Both the position numbers and the translations under genes were made by a program. A model generated the notes under the pieces. The model was not told where the DNA came from and ran no database searches. It was given only the letters and a program-made list of their open reading frames with translations. A stretch of DNA of 64,000 nucleotides from Brachionus plicatilis (taxonomy: Eukaryota > Rotifera > Eurotatoria > Ploima > Brachionidae). Below are positions 42,601-54,700 of the stretch, piece after piece. Position 1 is the stretch's first letter. Every line of letters starts with the position of its first letter. The stretch covers positions 774,935-838,934 of the forward strand of contig QEOQ01000486.1 in NCBI GenBank assembly GCA_010279815.1, written 5' to 3'.

Positions 42601-45600
42601 TTCCTCCTGATGTTAAAATAGCCTTGTTCGCATATAACCTCTGTATTTGGGCATCCAAGGCTAGCAAAAGAGAAATTCAAATAATTCTTCAAACGGCAGT
42701 GAAAAGAATCACTGAGTACTGCAAAAAATGGAGATTTAAAATTAACAAAAGGAAAACTTGTTACACAACATTTACTAAAGCTGGTCTTCGAAAATGTATG
42801 GAATGAAAATAAAAATTGGGAATTCACATATTCCTCTTGACCCAATTCCAACATTTCTTGGTATCAAATTAGATCCTAAAATCAATTACAAAGAACATTT
42901 GAAAATTATCAATTTCAAATAGAATTAAAACAAATTTCAAAAATAAACCTAATCAGGAAAATTAAAAGTTTTAAATGGAGATTGTCTTTTAAAATTAACA
43001 GAATTTTATATATGTCACTCATTAGATCATTATTCGACTACTGTTTTATAATACTTCAATCAGGTATTTATAGGATAAAAGCCGAAATGCAAAAAAATGT
43101 AAAATCGAGTCTTGAGAATCATCAAGTATTTTCCACTAATGATAAATATCAAAATAATCCACAAAGAGCTAAGAATCGACTTGATCGATGAAAGAACAAA
43201 CAAGCTTTTTTCAAAATTTATCACCACCAGTCAAAGCCACGAATTAATAACTCACGAGATCCAGAATTTTCTGCTTCATAGCTCCTTCAGGAACAATTTA
43301 AAGTACAAAACACCATTTGATTCAATAATAAACACGCCAAGCTCTTAGCGGAAATTGAATTTAACAATGTATATACAATATTTCTACTCTAATCAGAGTT
43401 TTTACTCAAGTTGCTTCTTTTTCAAGTCTTTCGACCAAAAATTCAAGTCAAGTCTAAACTTGACTTTATTTTTCTTAGAATTTTTGGGCGATTTATCTTT
43501 CCCAGTAACTTTTTCAACGATGTTTTCCATGTATTTTTAAATGGTTTTTAATTTTTTTGTTAACAAAATGATTCAATTAAAAATGTTAACGTTTAAGAGA
43601 TTTTACAGAAAAAAAAATTCAAATTCAATTTTTAGAAAAACTATAATTTAGTAAAGATGAAATCAAACAAAACATCAACTCAAGTAATTATTTAACTTTT
43701 TACTCATAAAAAAATTCAAGTCAAGTCGTGACTTGGACTTGAGGAACAACTCTGACTCTAATTTTACACACATAATTAACACATATATTAATCATAATGC
43801 AACCATGTGGACTGAAAAGAAGATTCTGTCATTCGGAACTGCCCTGGAAAAACTTTTCTCAAATTATTTTTTCACAACTATATTTAAAAAACACTTTTCA
43901 GTTTTTTAATGGTTGTATTGGAGCAAAAATCTTCGCCATGTTTTAAGATTTGTATACGAGGTTGGGAGGAGTTTCTGTGTTTTATAGTCGAATTATTTAA
44001 AATTAATCTATTGCTTAGTAGTTGATTTATTAAAAAAAGTGCGAATTTAATTTGATTAATTTTTTGAAAATTTTTTATTAAAAACTTTTTTACTTAGTAA
44101 CACTGATGCAATTTTCTTTCTTTTTTTTTAAATTTAACTCGAATTTAATGTAATTCTTTGTAATTTTGCCTATGGGGCTTTAAACTAATAAATAATAATA
44201 ATAATAATTAAAAAGCGCACAATATTAAGGGTAATAAAAATTAAATTGATGTTATAGCTTTTGAGTAAACTTAAAGAAACGATCTTAGAACAAAATCAAT
44301 AAATTCTTTCCAGCTCTAAAAAAGTCAATTGCTTACTAAATTTATTCTAGACAATATTCATGAAAAATGCAAAAAACTTATTATTTAAAAAAATAAAAGT
44401 GTGAAAAAAGAAGATGAGCGCCTTCCTTGAAATCACTTTTTTCATTTTAATTTTCGTTTAGTTTTTAACTTTTCTTATTATTTATTGTATTTTATATTTT
44501 TATTTATTTTTTTCAATTCAATTTTTGTTTTATATTTAATTCAATTTAATTCAGTTTTATATAAAAGTATAAAGAGTCTTTAGCTCGGAACAAATGCACA
44601 AATAATAAAATAAATGTCTCTATAAATTTCTTTTTCAAAATATCTCTTTTTAATTTACTTTCAATTTTATTTTAACTTTATTTCGATTATTTATTTAATT
44701 TTTTTAATGATATTTAGCTTGGTGCAAAAAAAATGAAGACTTTAATAAAATAAAACTTTTTTAAATGGGTAAATATAAAAAAGTCTTCTTATATATAGAG
44801 AGATTTTATATAGAGAGAGACAGGGCCTGGTTGATATTTAAATAAAATAAATAAATAAAAATTCTTCTAAAAAATTTTGTTCTCTTTTATGAACGTGTGC
44901 CGTTTGGACACCCGTCAACAAATACCAAAAAATAGGTCCAAACAAATTAAATATAAGCAAAAAAAAATGGTACCTAAAAAAGCCGGGGCTTTGGATCTCC
45001 AGTGGCTTGACCGGCTTCGAATCCACATCATGCTCAGTGTATTCATCATCAAACGAGTCAAAGTCATCGGCATCAAACTGTACCAAATTTTGCTCTTGCT
45101 TTTGCAGATCGAGCTCAATTTTGTGTTTGTCGAGCGCGTCCTCCACAATTTTGCCAATCGGCTCAATGGGTATAAAATTGTGCGGCTCGTCCTCGTCGAA
45201 CGAGTCAAAGTCGCTCGGGTCAAACGAGCCCGTGATGCACTTTGGCTTTCGCTGAGCACCAGAGTCAATCTGTTGGTGGAGAGCGCGCGGTGGCTTTGCC
45301 GGCGCTTCGCCAAACTCAAAATCCACATCAATCACTTCTTCTTGCTGCAGTTGGATAATACCACACGCCGCCTTGGGCCTAGACTTTTGTCCGAACTTTT
45401 TGCGCAAACACTCCTCTTCCTTTTCGCTGAGCTTGGCCAACTTCTGCTTGAGGCTCTCGGCGGGCTCTGACTTCTTCAAATTGACGGGCAAAGTGCACTT
45501 GTTGTTGAGCAACACGTTCCTCAGTATGTCCGCCGAGGTCATGTAGCCGGCCACCACCACATGCCGCTCGCCCGCGTACTCCAGCCTCACTTCGTCCACC

Positions 45601-46574
45601 GAGTCCGGTATGTCGTTGATTAGCAGGTTGTGGGACGCGCCGACGCTTCTGGAGCCCGGCGTCACGCTGCGCTCCGTGCACATGATCCTGAAGTCCGACT
45701 TGGTCGTGTAGTTGGTGCACGAGCTGGTGTCGGACACGGCCGGTTCGTCTTCTTGCGGCGGACCGCTCAGCGGCACCGGTGGGGCCGGTCCATCCACTGA
45801 TGGCACTCCCAAATCCACCAATGCATCACTCTGCATAAAATTTAAATTCTCGTACAATGGCACCAAGTCTTGTGGTTTGTTGAGCACTTTTTTGGCAATG
45901 GTGACCATTTGTTTGTCTTTTTGTGGCGATTCGAATATGTTCCTGAGCTGGCTGACTAGGCCGTGGACGGGTTGGTGCGCGCCCACGCTTGACACCGACG
46001 ACGATCGGTTGGAGCAAGTGGAGGACATGTTGGAGGAGGAGGAAGTGGAGGAGAAGTGCTCGAGTTCGCTTTTGATGTTGGACTCGGTGCTGGTGATCGA
46101 GCTCGGGTGTCTGGAAGCGGAGCGGGGTTTGACTTGGGGCGCGCTCTCGTGCTGATGGCGCGGCTTGGCCAGCGGCTTGGTAGCCGGGCTGGCGGGCTCG
46201 GGCCTGATCAATTTTCGAGGCTGGTAGTACTTGTTCTCCTGGGATTTTCTTGGTGTGGCGCGCAAATGGACCGAGCAGTCAATTTTGGCGTCGTAGTCGA
46301 GCACACACTCGGAGCCCGGCGTGAACTCAAGGCCGGGCAGCTGTTTGGCCACAGTGTCGATTTCTTGGCTCTCAATGAAAATGTCCAAAGTGGCTGCTCT
46401 GGTCAGGTGACTTTTGTTTATTTGAATTTTGCCCTTTTTGTGTCTAAGGCTGGGATTTTGTGGTTCGCTTAGACCCATTGTTTGGATGCATGCGTCTGTC
46501 TGCATTTGGTTGCTGAGAAAATTGTTAATGGTGTTGGTTGGTGTGTTCAGTGAGGCCTCGGCTCCTACAGTCAT
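39672..46574 (-). CDS. Unrecognised 854-aa protein, two coding exons
   Basis: Exon 1 is 46574-44974 and exon 2 is 40635-39672. The donor after TTTTTTAG at 44974 leaves phase 2 and the acceptor at 40635 supplies one base, so the frame joins as PGFFRSAFDRLS. An in-frame TGA lies upstream of the ATG at 46574. A possible acceptor (CTGTAG) just inside the start leaves open a further 5' exon. Visible features: Ser-rich tract (about 175-198), Pro-rich PAPPVPLSGPP (263-273), two DFDSFD acidic repeats (about 455-460 and 504-509), basic coiled stretch EEKQKLKREKRSKKLDEEKK in exon 2, MWQLRAELDEEIKERKQIEK, and KSVTF (about 745-749), which fits the PP1 RVxF docking pattern. No enzyme fold or membrane segment. 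Probably a largely disordered scaffold or cytoskeletal protein. I do not recognise the family. Confidence 0.8.
40886..41427. mobile_element. MITE with CACTGACCC-type ends, copy 2
   Basis: Arms share CTTATTTTACA, CAAAAATATTTTTAAAAGTT and TTAACATAT, inverted between 40886-40980 and 41335-41427. The right end has TGTGGGTCAGTGGATG. The interior GGAAAGCTC...TACCAGAATAATGG matches copy 1. It lies within the intron of the minus-strand gene. Confidence 0.65.
41770..43348 (+). pseudogene. Dead LINE reverse transcriptase
   Basis: Read across several frames: WQALLSINMENNSN, AAAGLDLISNKVCKNL, HGHIPPIWKKSKIIII, SYRPIS-like sequence, GFRKTKSIQDHILRLNQ, GAIFFDLEKAFDK, GVPQGSCLSP, then ALFAYNLCIWASK, WRFKINKRKTCYTTF, IPTFLGIKLDPKINY and a typical C-terminal RIDLIDERTNKLF. 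This is the RT of a jockey/CR1/L2-like LINE. The catalytic FADD box reads FAYN and several stops and shifts are present. It sits antisense within the intron of the minus-strand gene. Confidence 0.85.
43394..43754. mobile_element. hAT-type MITE copy 3 with perfect 8-bp duplication
   Basis: 361 bp, starts CAGAGTTTTTACTCAAG and ends inverted as CAGAGTTGTTCCTCAAGTCC. Flanked by ACTCTAAT at 43386-43393 and 43755-43762, a perfect 8-bp target duplication. Termini obey YARNG. Interior AAGTCAAGTC words tie it to the other copies. Confidence 0.85.
43763..44837. other. Intron sequence without recognisable features
   Basis: AT-rich, with simple AAT/TAA repeats near 44190-44210 and short GAGA runs near 44800-44820. 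Nothing else is seen. It belongs to the intron of the 39672-46574 gene. Confidence 0.5.
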
Positions 46575-46614
46575 GCAAAATAGAAAAATATTTAGTTCAG
46601 GTCAGTTTGGATAA

Positions 46615-46990
46615 TTGGTTTTTGTTGTTTTTTTTGTTGTTGCCATTTGGCTCTATGATATGGCCTAAAATAATTATTATCTTTTGCTCAGACTTTTCTT
46701 ATCAATTTAATTGTTGAATGATAATTTTTTTTTTTTTTGTTGTGTTAGGGCTAAATATCCATCACGGCCTATTTAGTTGATTTAAATTAAATCCAGCGTT
46801 CTGAGTGCGGATTTTTTGTTGTGTTTTATTCGGGGAAAAAATGCAAAAATAGTGAAAGTTTTACCAATTTTTGTTGCTTTTGAGTCAACAGGGCTTATCG
46901 GTGTGCAAATAGATTCATTTTATTTTAATTGTTATCTAAAAGTTAGCCCAATTTAGACCGGGTCTTTTCTGAGTGACTTTTTATTACAAA
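46615..46990. other. Likely 5' leader/promoter region of the minus-strand gene
   Basis: GC is higher than in surrounding spacer. There is a TTG/GTT-rich run at 46620-46640 and T-rich blocks. No coding frame fits. Its position immediately upstream of the minus-strand start makes it the best candidate for the 5' UTR and promoter. Confidence 0.35.
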
Positions 46991-46991
46991 A

Positions 46992-48027
46992 TAAATGAGT
47001 TTTTTTGTTTTATTTACTATTTTTTTTTGCTGATAAAATTTTAAAATTTTATTTTATTACTCTTCTGTGGTGTTGAAATAATTCATTGAAAATTAATAAA
47101 ATCAAACAAAATTTTATTTTTTTTACATTTGTTATTAACACAGTTTTTTGATTGATAAACTAGTTCAAATCCTTTGACTTTGAGGAATAACTGGCATTGT
47201 GAATTTTGGAACAAAAAACAAAAATTTTAAAATGAAATAAATTTTTTGCTTTGAGTCTAAAAATTTTTCTGCAAAATGTATCAGCTGATACAAACTTTTT
47301 ACCAACCAAATTAAGTCTCTGCAAAAACTCTGCAAAAATGCAAAGAAATTAATGTATTAGAAAATCATTAAAATGAAGTGCAGAATTATTGCAGAGAAAA
47401 AAGTTATTTCATTTTAAAATTTTTGTTCTTTGTTCCAAAATTCACAATGCCAGTTATTCCTCAAAGTCAAAGGATTTGAAGGCAATTTGAAGTTTTTGAT
47501 CAATTTTTGATGCTCAAAATGATCAAATAAAACTAAATCTATTAAATGAATTGTTATTTCTTAATAGAAATAATGCAGAGATATATTTTTGGATTTAACA
47601 TACTACGTTAAATAAAAAAATAAACTCTGCAAAATCAAAATGTACAATGAAGAATACACATTATCGAAATGATGCTATTTTAAGTGGATAATTTTTTGCA
47701 GATTTTACCTCTAGATTTAACAAAGTATGTTAAAACAAAAATTTACGTCTGCACTAATTATATTAAAAAATTAAAATACATTTTAAAGTTTTAGTTTGAT
47801 TTGATAATTTTGAGCATCGAAAATTGATCATTAACTTCATCTTGCCGAATTTGAACTAGTTTATCAATCAAAAAACTGTGTTAATAACAAATGTAAAAAA
47901 ATTAATTTTTGTTTGATTTTATTAATTTTTCAATGAATTATTTCATCACCACAGAAGAGTAATAAAATAAAATTTTAAAATTTTATCAGCAAAAAAAAAT
48001 AGTAAATAAAACAAAAAAGCTCATTTA
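46992..48027. mobile_element. Foldback element with a second inverted repeat nested in its left arm
   Basis: Outer arms share AAATGAG, TTTTTTGTTTTATTTACT, TTTTTTGCTGATAAAATTTT and GATAAACTAGTTCAAAT (46992-47165 versus 47855-48027). The left arm resumes at about 47471 with TTTTTGATGCTCAAAAT, matching 47800-47850. The interruption 47166-47470 is itself an inverted repeat (CCTTTGACTTTGAGGAATAA and CATTGTGAATTTTGGAACAA in both halves). Non-coding. Confidence 0.7.
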
Positions 48028-48035
48028 CCTCATTT

Positions 48036-48057
48036 AGGTTCACCTTTTGGTGAACCT
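48036..48057. repeat. Perfect 22-bp hairpin
   Basis: AGGTTCACC, a TTTT loop, then GGTGAACCT, followed by a T-run. It is directly next to the right end of the foldback element, so it may be a terminal structure of that element or of another one. Confidence 0.6.
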
Positions 48058-48218
48058 TTTCTTTTTATTCGAATAAAATTAAAATATTGATTAAAAAAAA
48101 TAAAAAAATAAATGTTCAATTAAAAATTTCAGATTTAAAAAAATAAACAATTCGATTTTTTAGAATCATAACAAAAAAAAAAGAATCTCTAAAATTTTTT
48201 AAAAATTAAACTTTATCA

Positions 48219-48359
48219 CTAAAAACTTTTAAAATTTTTTAAATTGTCTCGTAAAAAAGGTAGCATTTCTAAGTGATCAGTATCAAATCTACTTCTTAAG
48301 TCTGTTTGAATTTGACCGGCATGACTAAATAGACATTCACTTGGAATTGAAGACGCTGT
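48219..48359 (-). pseudogene. hAT transposase C-terminal (dimerisation domain) exon
   Basis: The minus strand reads TASSIPSECLFSHAGQIQT, then DLRSRFDTDHLEMLPFLRDN and LKNFKSF to a TAG at 48219-48221. The S-x-x-S-E-R/C-x-F-S-x-A-G and FLR-x-N patterns define the hATC dimerisation domain. A good intron acceptor (TTTTTTTGTATTACAG) sits at its 5' edge, so it was a spliced last exon. No other transposase exon was found upstream to 51398. Confidence 0.8.
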
Positions 48360-51300
48360 AATACAAAAAAAGTGTTTTTTTAAATCTCAAAAAACTTTCA
48401 AAATTTTTGGTGTTTGATTTTATTTTTTATGACTAAGTAAATAAGAATTTTTAGAAAGTTAATTTTACTACAAGATTAAGATCATGTTAATTTAAAATTT
48501 TTTTTTTTTTTTTACTAAAAAAAAGGATCTTCGAATAATGAAAAATATTTAGATTAAATTAAATTAAAATTGTTTTTTAGGACACATTTTAAAAGTATTA
48601 ACGCTTTATTAATTCTTGAAAAAAATTTTTTTTCCAATAACAATTTTTAAATATTTTTTTAATTTCTTGTCTATGAATATTTGCGAGAAATTATAATTCT
48701 GAAAAATAATGATAAAATATATGAATTGAACGTTCACCCCTTCATTGATTTGATGGTCATAATTGAAAAAGTATCATTGTGGATTTGGGTGTTAGTCAGG
48801 CTTAAAAACCGCTATTTATTTTTTGATGTTAAACTTTTGGATTAAATGATTTTACTCTCAAAAATATCTTATCTTAGCTGGAATTTTTAATTAGGGCTCA
48901 TGCCATAAAAACAACTTTTGTTTTTCAAATAAAGTCAGTCACAACCACAATCTATTTTATGTTATTATTTTTATTTAACTGATCCACTTAAGGGTCGCAC
49001 ATATTTCTATTCTTTTCAATTAACTTTATATAATAAATTAATTCTTTCAATAATTCACTAATTCTGTTATAAAATAGATCAAAAAATTGATTTTTTTCTA
49101 AACAAAAACTAGATTTTTTTCTTAATTCTAAGAATTAAAAAAACATAGTTTTTAAACTTAAAACAATATTTTACAATTATTTTATTTTGAAAATTCAAGT
49201 TTGACGGTCTAATATTAAAACTGGTTTACTTTTTAATTAAAAATATTCACGATTTTTTGAACTACTAAACTTTTGGACCTAGTGGGTAAAAAATTATGTT
49301 AAAAGCAACTATTCTTAAATTTTAAATTAATGTTTTTTAACAAGCTAAATTCAAAAAAGATAATTATTTAAATATAAAAAAATGATCAATTAAAAATTGT
49401 TACAAAACATATGAGAATGATTTAAAAAAATTTTTGTAGAAATGAAAAATTTGTAAATTAAAATTGATGTCTTAATAATAAGATAAACTTATCAAGGATT
49501 ATGTTTAAAATGTTCTTCTATATTATTGAAATTAGAATCAACCAGACTTAAATTTCTAAATGTGTTAGAATTTTGTTCTGATATAAAAATTGTCCCGAAA
49601 AAATGACATTTCATGTTAAAACTTCAAAACCATTGAAGACTTTTTACAGATTAATACGAAAGCTTATGAAACATCATCCACAAAAATAATAAATAAATTA
49701 CAAAATTAATCCAAAACTACTTCAAAATTTTTCCAAAACAAGACTAAAAATTAAAAAAAATTGTGATTCAATAAAAATTTTGAAGATTTTGATAATATTT
49801 CTTTTTTTATTTAATGTTTCCCTTTTTTTGTACCAAATTAAAATAAATAACCAGAAATTAAATGAGATTAAGAGTGATTATTTTAAATTATTGTTGATGC
49901 TCACTCGTAAATTAAATTATCGCTAACCTAAAAATAAAAATGCTTCTCGTGAAAAACGCTGTCTAAATTAAAAATTCCTTATTTTTCTTTAAAATGGAAA
50001 CTCAATCTAGTGAAAGCGTACTTTTAAATCTAGTCGATGATACCTTATATTCTTGTTTTTTAAAGCAATAAAGTAATGATTTATTTAAAAAAATTCATTT
50101 TCTAATTAAATAGATATTTTTTATTATTTTCGTCTATGTTTCATTTCTTCGGTGATGTTTAAATAAAACAATTACAAAAAATTAAACCTTTTTACTTTTA
50201 ATTTTATTATATTGGAAGTTCTTTTATATAATTTGGGTATATTTTTTATTATTTTTGTGAAAAAAAAACTTCAATCAAAACATAAAAGTTAGTTATTTTT
50301 GAAAGATTTTTCTAATGATCCTAGTAGTTGCCAAGAAACTCTTAAAGTGTCCATAAGCGTAGATTCTGATAAATTTTAGATTAGTTTCGCATGTTATAGA
50401 TCATTCTCAAGAAAAAATAACTAAAAATTAAAGCTTTAAAAAAGTTCAGAAGTTCGATCTAACCACAAAATATTTTTTTTTTGAGTTAATTTTTAAACTC
50501 TTATTCGCTAATATTTTTAAAAATTTAAAACAATCTGTTTATTTATCCATAAAAAAGCATTTTTTTAAAATAACAAAAGCTTTATGTTAACGCATGCAAA
50601 CAATAATTTGATCACAGTAGAAAAAGTGAAAATTCTTTAAATAAAACAATCAAAAAATAAAAAAAATTTCCATATTTATTAATGATTCTTTCCCATTTTT
50701 ATGAATTTTTTTTTTATTTCTTTTATGTATTAAATTTTCCACAAAATTCAAAATTTTTATTAATATCTTTTCAATACTTCCATAATTACTAATTTAAATA
50801 AATATATGAAATTATTAAATATAAAAATACGCAATAATTAAAGAAAAATTAATTGAAAATAATAATGAACACATGTCTAAATTTCATTATAAAAAATAAA
50901 ATTAGTTTTTGCTTTTTATCATATTATTAGAGGTATTATAAAATTAAATTGCGCAATTTTTTCAACAAAAAAACTTGCTCGATACAATAAATTTATTGAT
51001 AAATATTTTATGTCTACTTTATTTCTTAATATGCTAGTCTCAATATTTCATTGTGAGCATATTTGAGCATACAAGGCTTCCTATCCTCATGATTGAATCT
51101 TCTCGCTTAAATATTTTTTTATGCAATCATGTCATCTCTTTGGTTCGATTTTAAAATGAAGATATAAATTTTATCAAAAAAAAGATTTTTATTGGTAAAA
51201 TTTAATTTCCAAAGTACAATTAATTATTTAAAAAGATAATTTAGATAAAAAAAGAATTATTTTCGTTAAAATAAGTAAATTTTTTACGACTGTTTGAAAA

Positions 51301-51390
51301 ATTCTTGAACCTTAAATTTTTGAAATAAAACTTACTAAAGTGGTGTACAAATTAACGTGTCATATTGAATTTTATTGTCCAATTTTAATG
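48360..51390. other. AT-rich spacer
   Basis: About 3 kb without recognisable genes or repeats of note. A 25-codon frame at 49994 (METQSSESVLLNLVDDTLY) is too short and has no context. Nothing else seen. Confidence 0.5.
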
Positions 51391-51398
51391 ACAATGAT

Positions 51399-51722
51399 CA
51401 GAGTTGTTTAAAAGTCACAAGTCTCAAGTCAAGTCCAAGTCCGGACTTCTTTTTTTTTTTAAAAGTCCGACCAAAGACTTAAATTTTTATTTTAAAAAAA
51501 AAAGTCCAAGTCCAGGCTTTAAAATTTTGAATACTGAAAAAGAAATTTATGCTAAAATTGCAACAAAATTCTGATATATGGAAAATCTATTGCATTAGAC
51601 AACCCAAGAGTATTAAAATTTTTTGATATGAAGCCTGATCTAGCAAATTTAAAAAAAAAATCTGGACTTCGACTTTTTTTTTAATGACTTGTACTTTTTT
51701 TTGGGACCTTTAAACAACTCTG
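51399..51722. mobile_element. hAT-type MITE copy 4 (most complete)
   Basis: 324 bp with ends CAGAGTTGTTTAAA in inverted orientation. Flanks ACAATGAT (51391-51398) and ATAATGAT (51723-51730) are an 8-bp target duplication with one change. Contains CACAAGTCTCAAGTCAAGTC, AAGTCCAAGTCCAGGCTT, TGCATTAGACAACC and GCCTGATCTAGCAAA, shared with 8951-9259. Confidence 0.85.
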
Positions 51723-51730
51723 ATAATGAT

Positions 51731-54700
51731 CATGAATAATTAATAAAAGGGCTTATATATATTTAATTAAATAAACAAAAATCCAAAAAAATATTTTTAT
51801 ACTAACCATTTAGGGTTTCATAAACTTCATCATAAGACATGAACGTCACTATAGATGCTTTATTCTTATTGATACTGTTAGTTTTTAAAAAATTTTAAAC
51901 AATCGCGCCAAGACCTTATTTTTTTTATCAAATAAATTAGTAAAAAACTATTTGATTTAAACTTTTCTTTTCTAAATAAAATTTTCAATTAAAACATTAG
52001 CCAGATATGAATATTTTAAGCTAAAAATATCTGAAAAATTCCAAAAATTTAAATGAAATTTAAATTCTAGATCCAACCTAATTATTGTATTGTTATTTTT
52101 TATTTAAAATTGTTACATCATCATAAGAAATTAAAGCTTCAAAAAGATAATTTATTAGAAAAAAATGTACATAAGAACAAATAATATCAATTAAATAATT
52201 AAAATAAAGTTTATAAATCTTTGTGTTTTATTTTGTCGAATTAATTTTTAGTTAAATAAAAAGTTTATACAATCATATTCATAAAATACAAAGATAATTT
52301 ATATTTTCCATTATGAATTAGTAATAATAAATTAAATTGCTGATAACAAAATTATTTTTTCATTAGATGAAAAAATTTGAAAAAAGTTATTTTGTGTTTT
52401 ATCAAAATTTTAGCGTACAATAGCCATCAAAAACTTCAATTAGCAAATATTGTAAATCTATTTAAAAGAAATATGAAAAAATGATATTTTTTAATGAAAA
52501 GCTCGGTAAAAGTGGGGTAGTAAGCCTTCTAAAAAATCGAAAGCTTTTGTTAAATTAAATAATTATCAGGACGCATTGATACTTTATATCATTATCTTCT
52601 ACAAGTATCAAGACAAGAATATACAAAAATCAATCGCTGTCCATCATTATTATAATTTACTAAACATGCTATTAAAAAAAGAATTAAATTAAAAAAAAAT
52701 TCAAATCAATAATAATTAAATTCATTCTATTATGAACCTGGATTCATAAGTGTTCTACACAACGATTTAATTTTTTCTTATTAAAAAAAAAAATTAAATT
52801 AAAATTTGTATAATTTTGTTACAACATTAAATATTAAATGAAATAAATTTCTCTGACTTTTTTCTTTCCGATAATACTTATAATTTACAATTTAAATTAT
52901 GACCAGAATACGATCTTTTTAATCCTATATATTAAATCAAAACAAGATAATTTAATGTTATTTAATATAAAACCATATTTTTATTTTTTTTCTCTATTTG
53001 ATTTTTAAATGTAGACCATTTGCTATTTTTTGTTCTAATTAAGTTAATTAAATAACCATGGATTCTAAAACCAAATGGTCAATTGAATAAAAGCCTTTTC
53101 AATATATTGTAGGCAAAAATTATATACCTCAAATAAAAATGACTCTAGTTTAAATTTTATTACTTACCAAATGGATATTTAACCTTTTTAAATTCAATGG
53201 TTAAAAATTTCGTTAGTAAAAACAAAAACTTAATCAAGATTATAATTTCTAAATTCAATTTCAATGATCTCAAAAATTCATGCTAAATTCTTAAAATAAA
53301 TTTCATTAAAAACCTTATTTTTTGAGAATAAGAACTTGGCTGGAAAACTAAAGATTTCAATTAAAATTTGTTTCTTAAGACTTGACCCAAGAAAAGAGTG
53401 AACTTTATTGGCACTTATCTTTAATGAAAATATCTTAACCATTCGAAATCTTTAAAATAAATATTTTATCTGAAAGTTATGGATCAAAGTCAAAAAATGC
53501 GTCCTTTTTACATAAACTTTTTCAAAATTTTTTAATTCTTGATACTGGATATTTTGACTGAAAATTAAAAAGTTTTCCTAAAAATTGAGAAAAATTTAAC
53601 TTAATCGGAAAAATGCACACTTCAGCTCTCATATCTTGAATAACCTTTTATTAAAAAAATTTTTATTTAATAACTCATAAAAGAAATTATTGATTTTATG
53701 GTGCCCCAAATCATAAATTTTTGTCGAATAGTAATTAAAGATTAACTATTAACTTATTGACGATAAAACAGAAATAGATTTAGATCTAATTATTCGTCAA
53801 AATTTTAAAAGTGAATCGCAAAATTTATTTTAAAATTAAATAATTCAATTTTTCCAATTTTCAAAAATTTAAAAATTGTTTTGCAATTTTAAATTTAATT
53901 AAACACCTCTAAATTAAAATCTAAAAAAAATCTAATTAATTTAATTAAAATCGATCCAATTTACATCCCTATTTTAATATTAGTTAAAATTATTTGCTTA
54001 ACTAATTCTACTATCCATAAAAATTTAGATGGTTTAAGAATTTTTTTACTTTCTTTAATTTAACTCATAAAGTTTTTTTTTATATTTTATGGAAAATTCA
54101 AGAAATTATCCAGGACTGTTTTGATGGCCTTTTTTTAAAACCTTCTATTATCATCAATAAATAAAGTGATAGAAATTTGTCATCAAAGATACTAAATAAT
54201 GTAAACTACATTAGATCAATTAAAATATTTTTGTTTGTACCTGAACTTGAGTTATATTCAAATTTTGAAAAGTTTCAGTCAAATAGTGCTGTAAAATTCA
54301 CAACTATTCATTTTTGTTCTGAGAAAATTTACTGTAAACAAAACAGGCTTCAGCAATAAAATTAATTTTTTTTTATTGATCGATTTGAATTATTAATAAG
54401 AGGTAGTTAAGAACAATTCTGGAGATGTGCTAATATTTATAAAATCAAATGATTTATTCGATTAAAGGGTAAAGAAAAAAATGGAAAGTGCCAAAATTGT
54501 TAAATTAAAAATGTCTTGATAATTTAAAACAATAATTATTTATTAGTAACTAATTAATAACAAATTAATTTTTTATCTACTTCAATTAGTAAAATCTTAA
54601 AATTTTGTTTTTTTGTTAAATCAAATTTATCATTTATTTGAATTTTTTATTTCTTTTTTAATTTTTTTTTCATCAAACACTTTCTTGAGTAAAATTATTT

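Noticed and set aside
44877..46472. Plus-strand frames opposite the 854-aa gene
   Set aside because: Minus strand has one long frame with matching splice phases; plus-strand frames are its GC-driven shadows.
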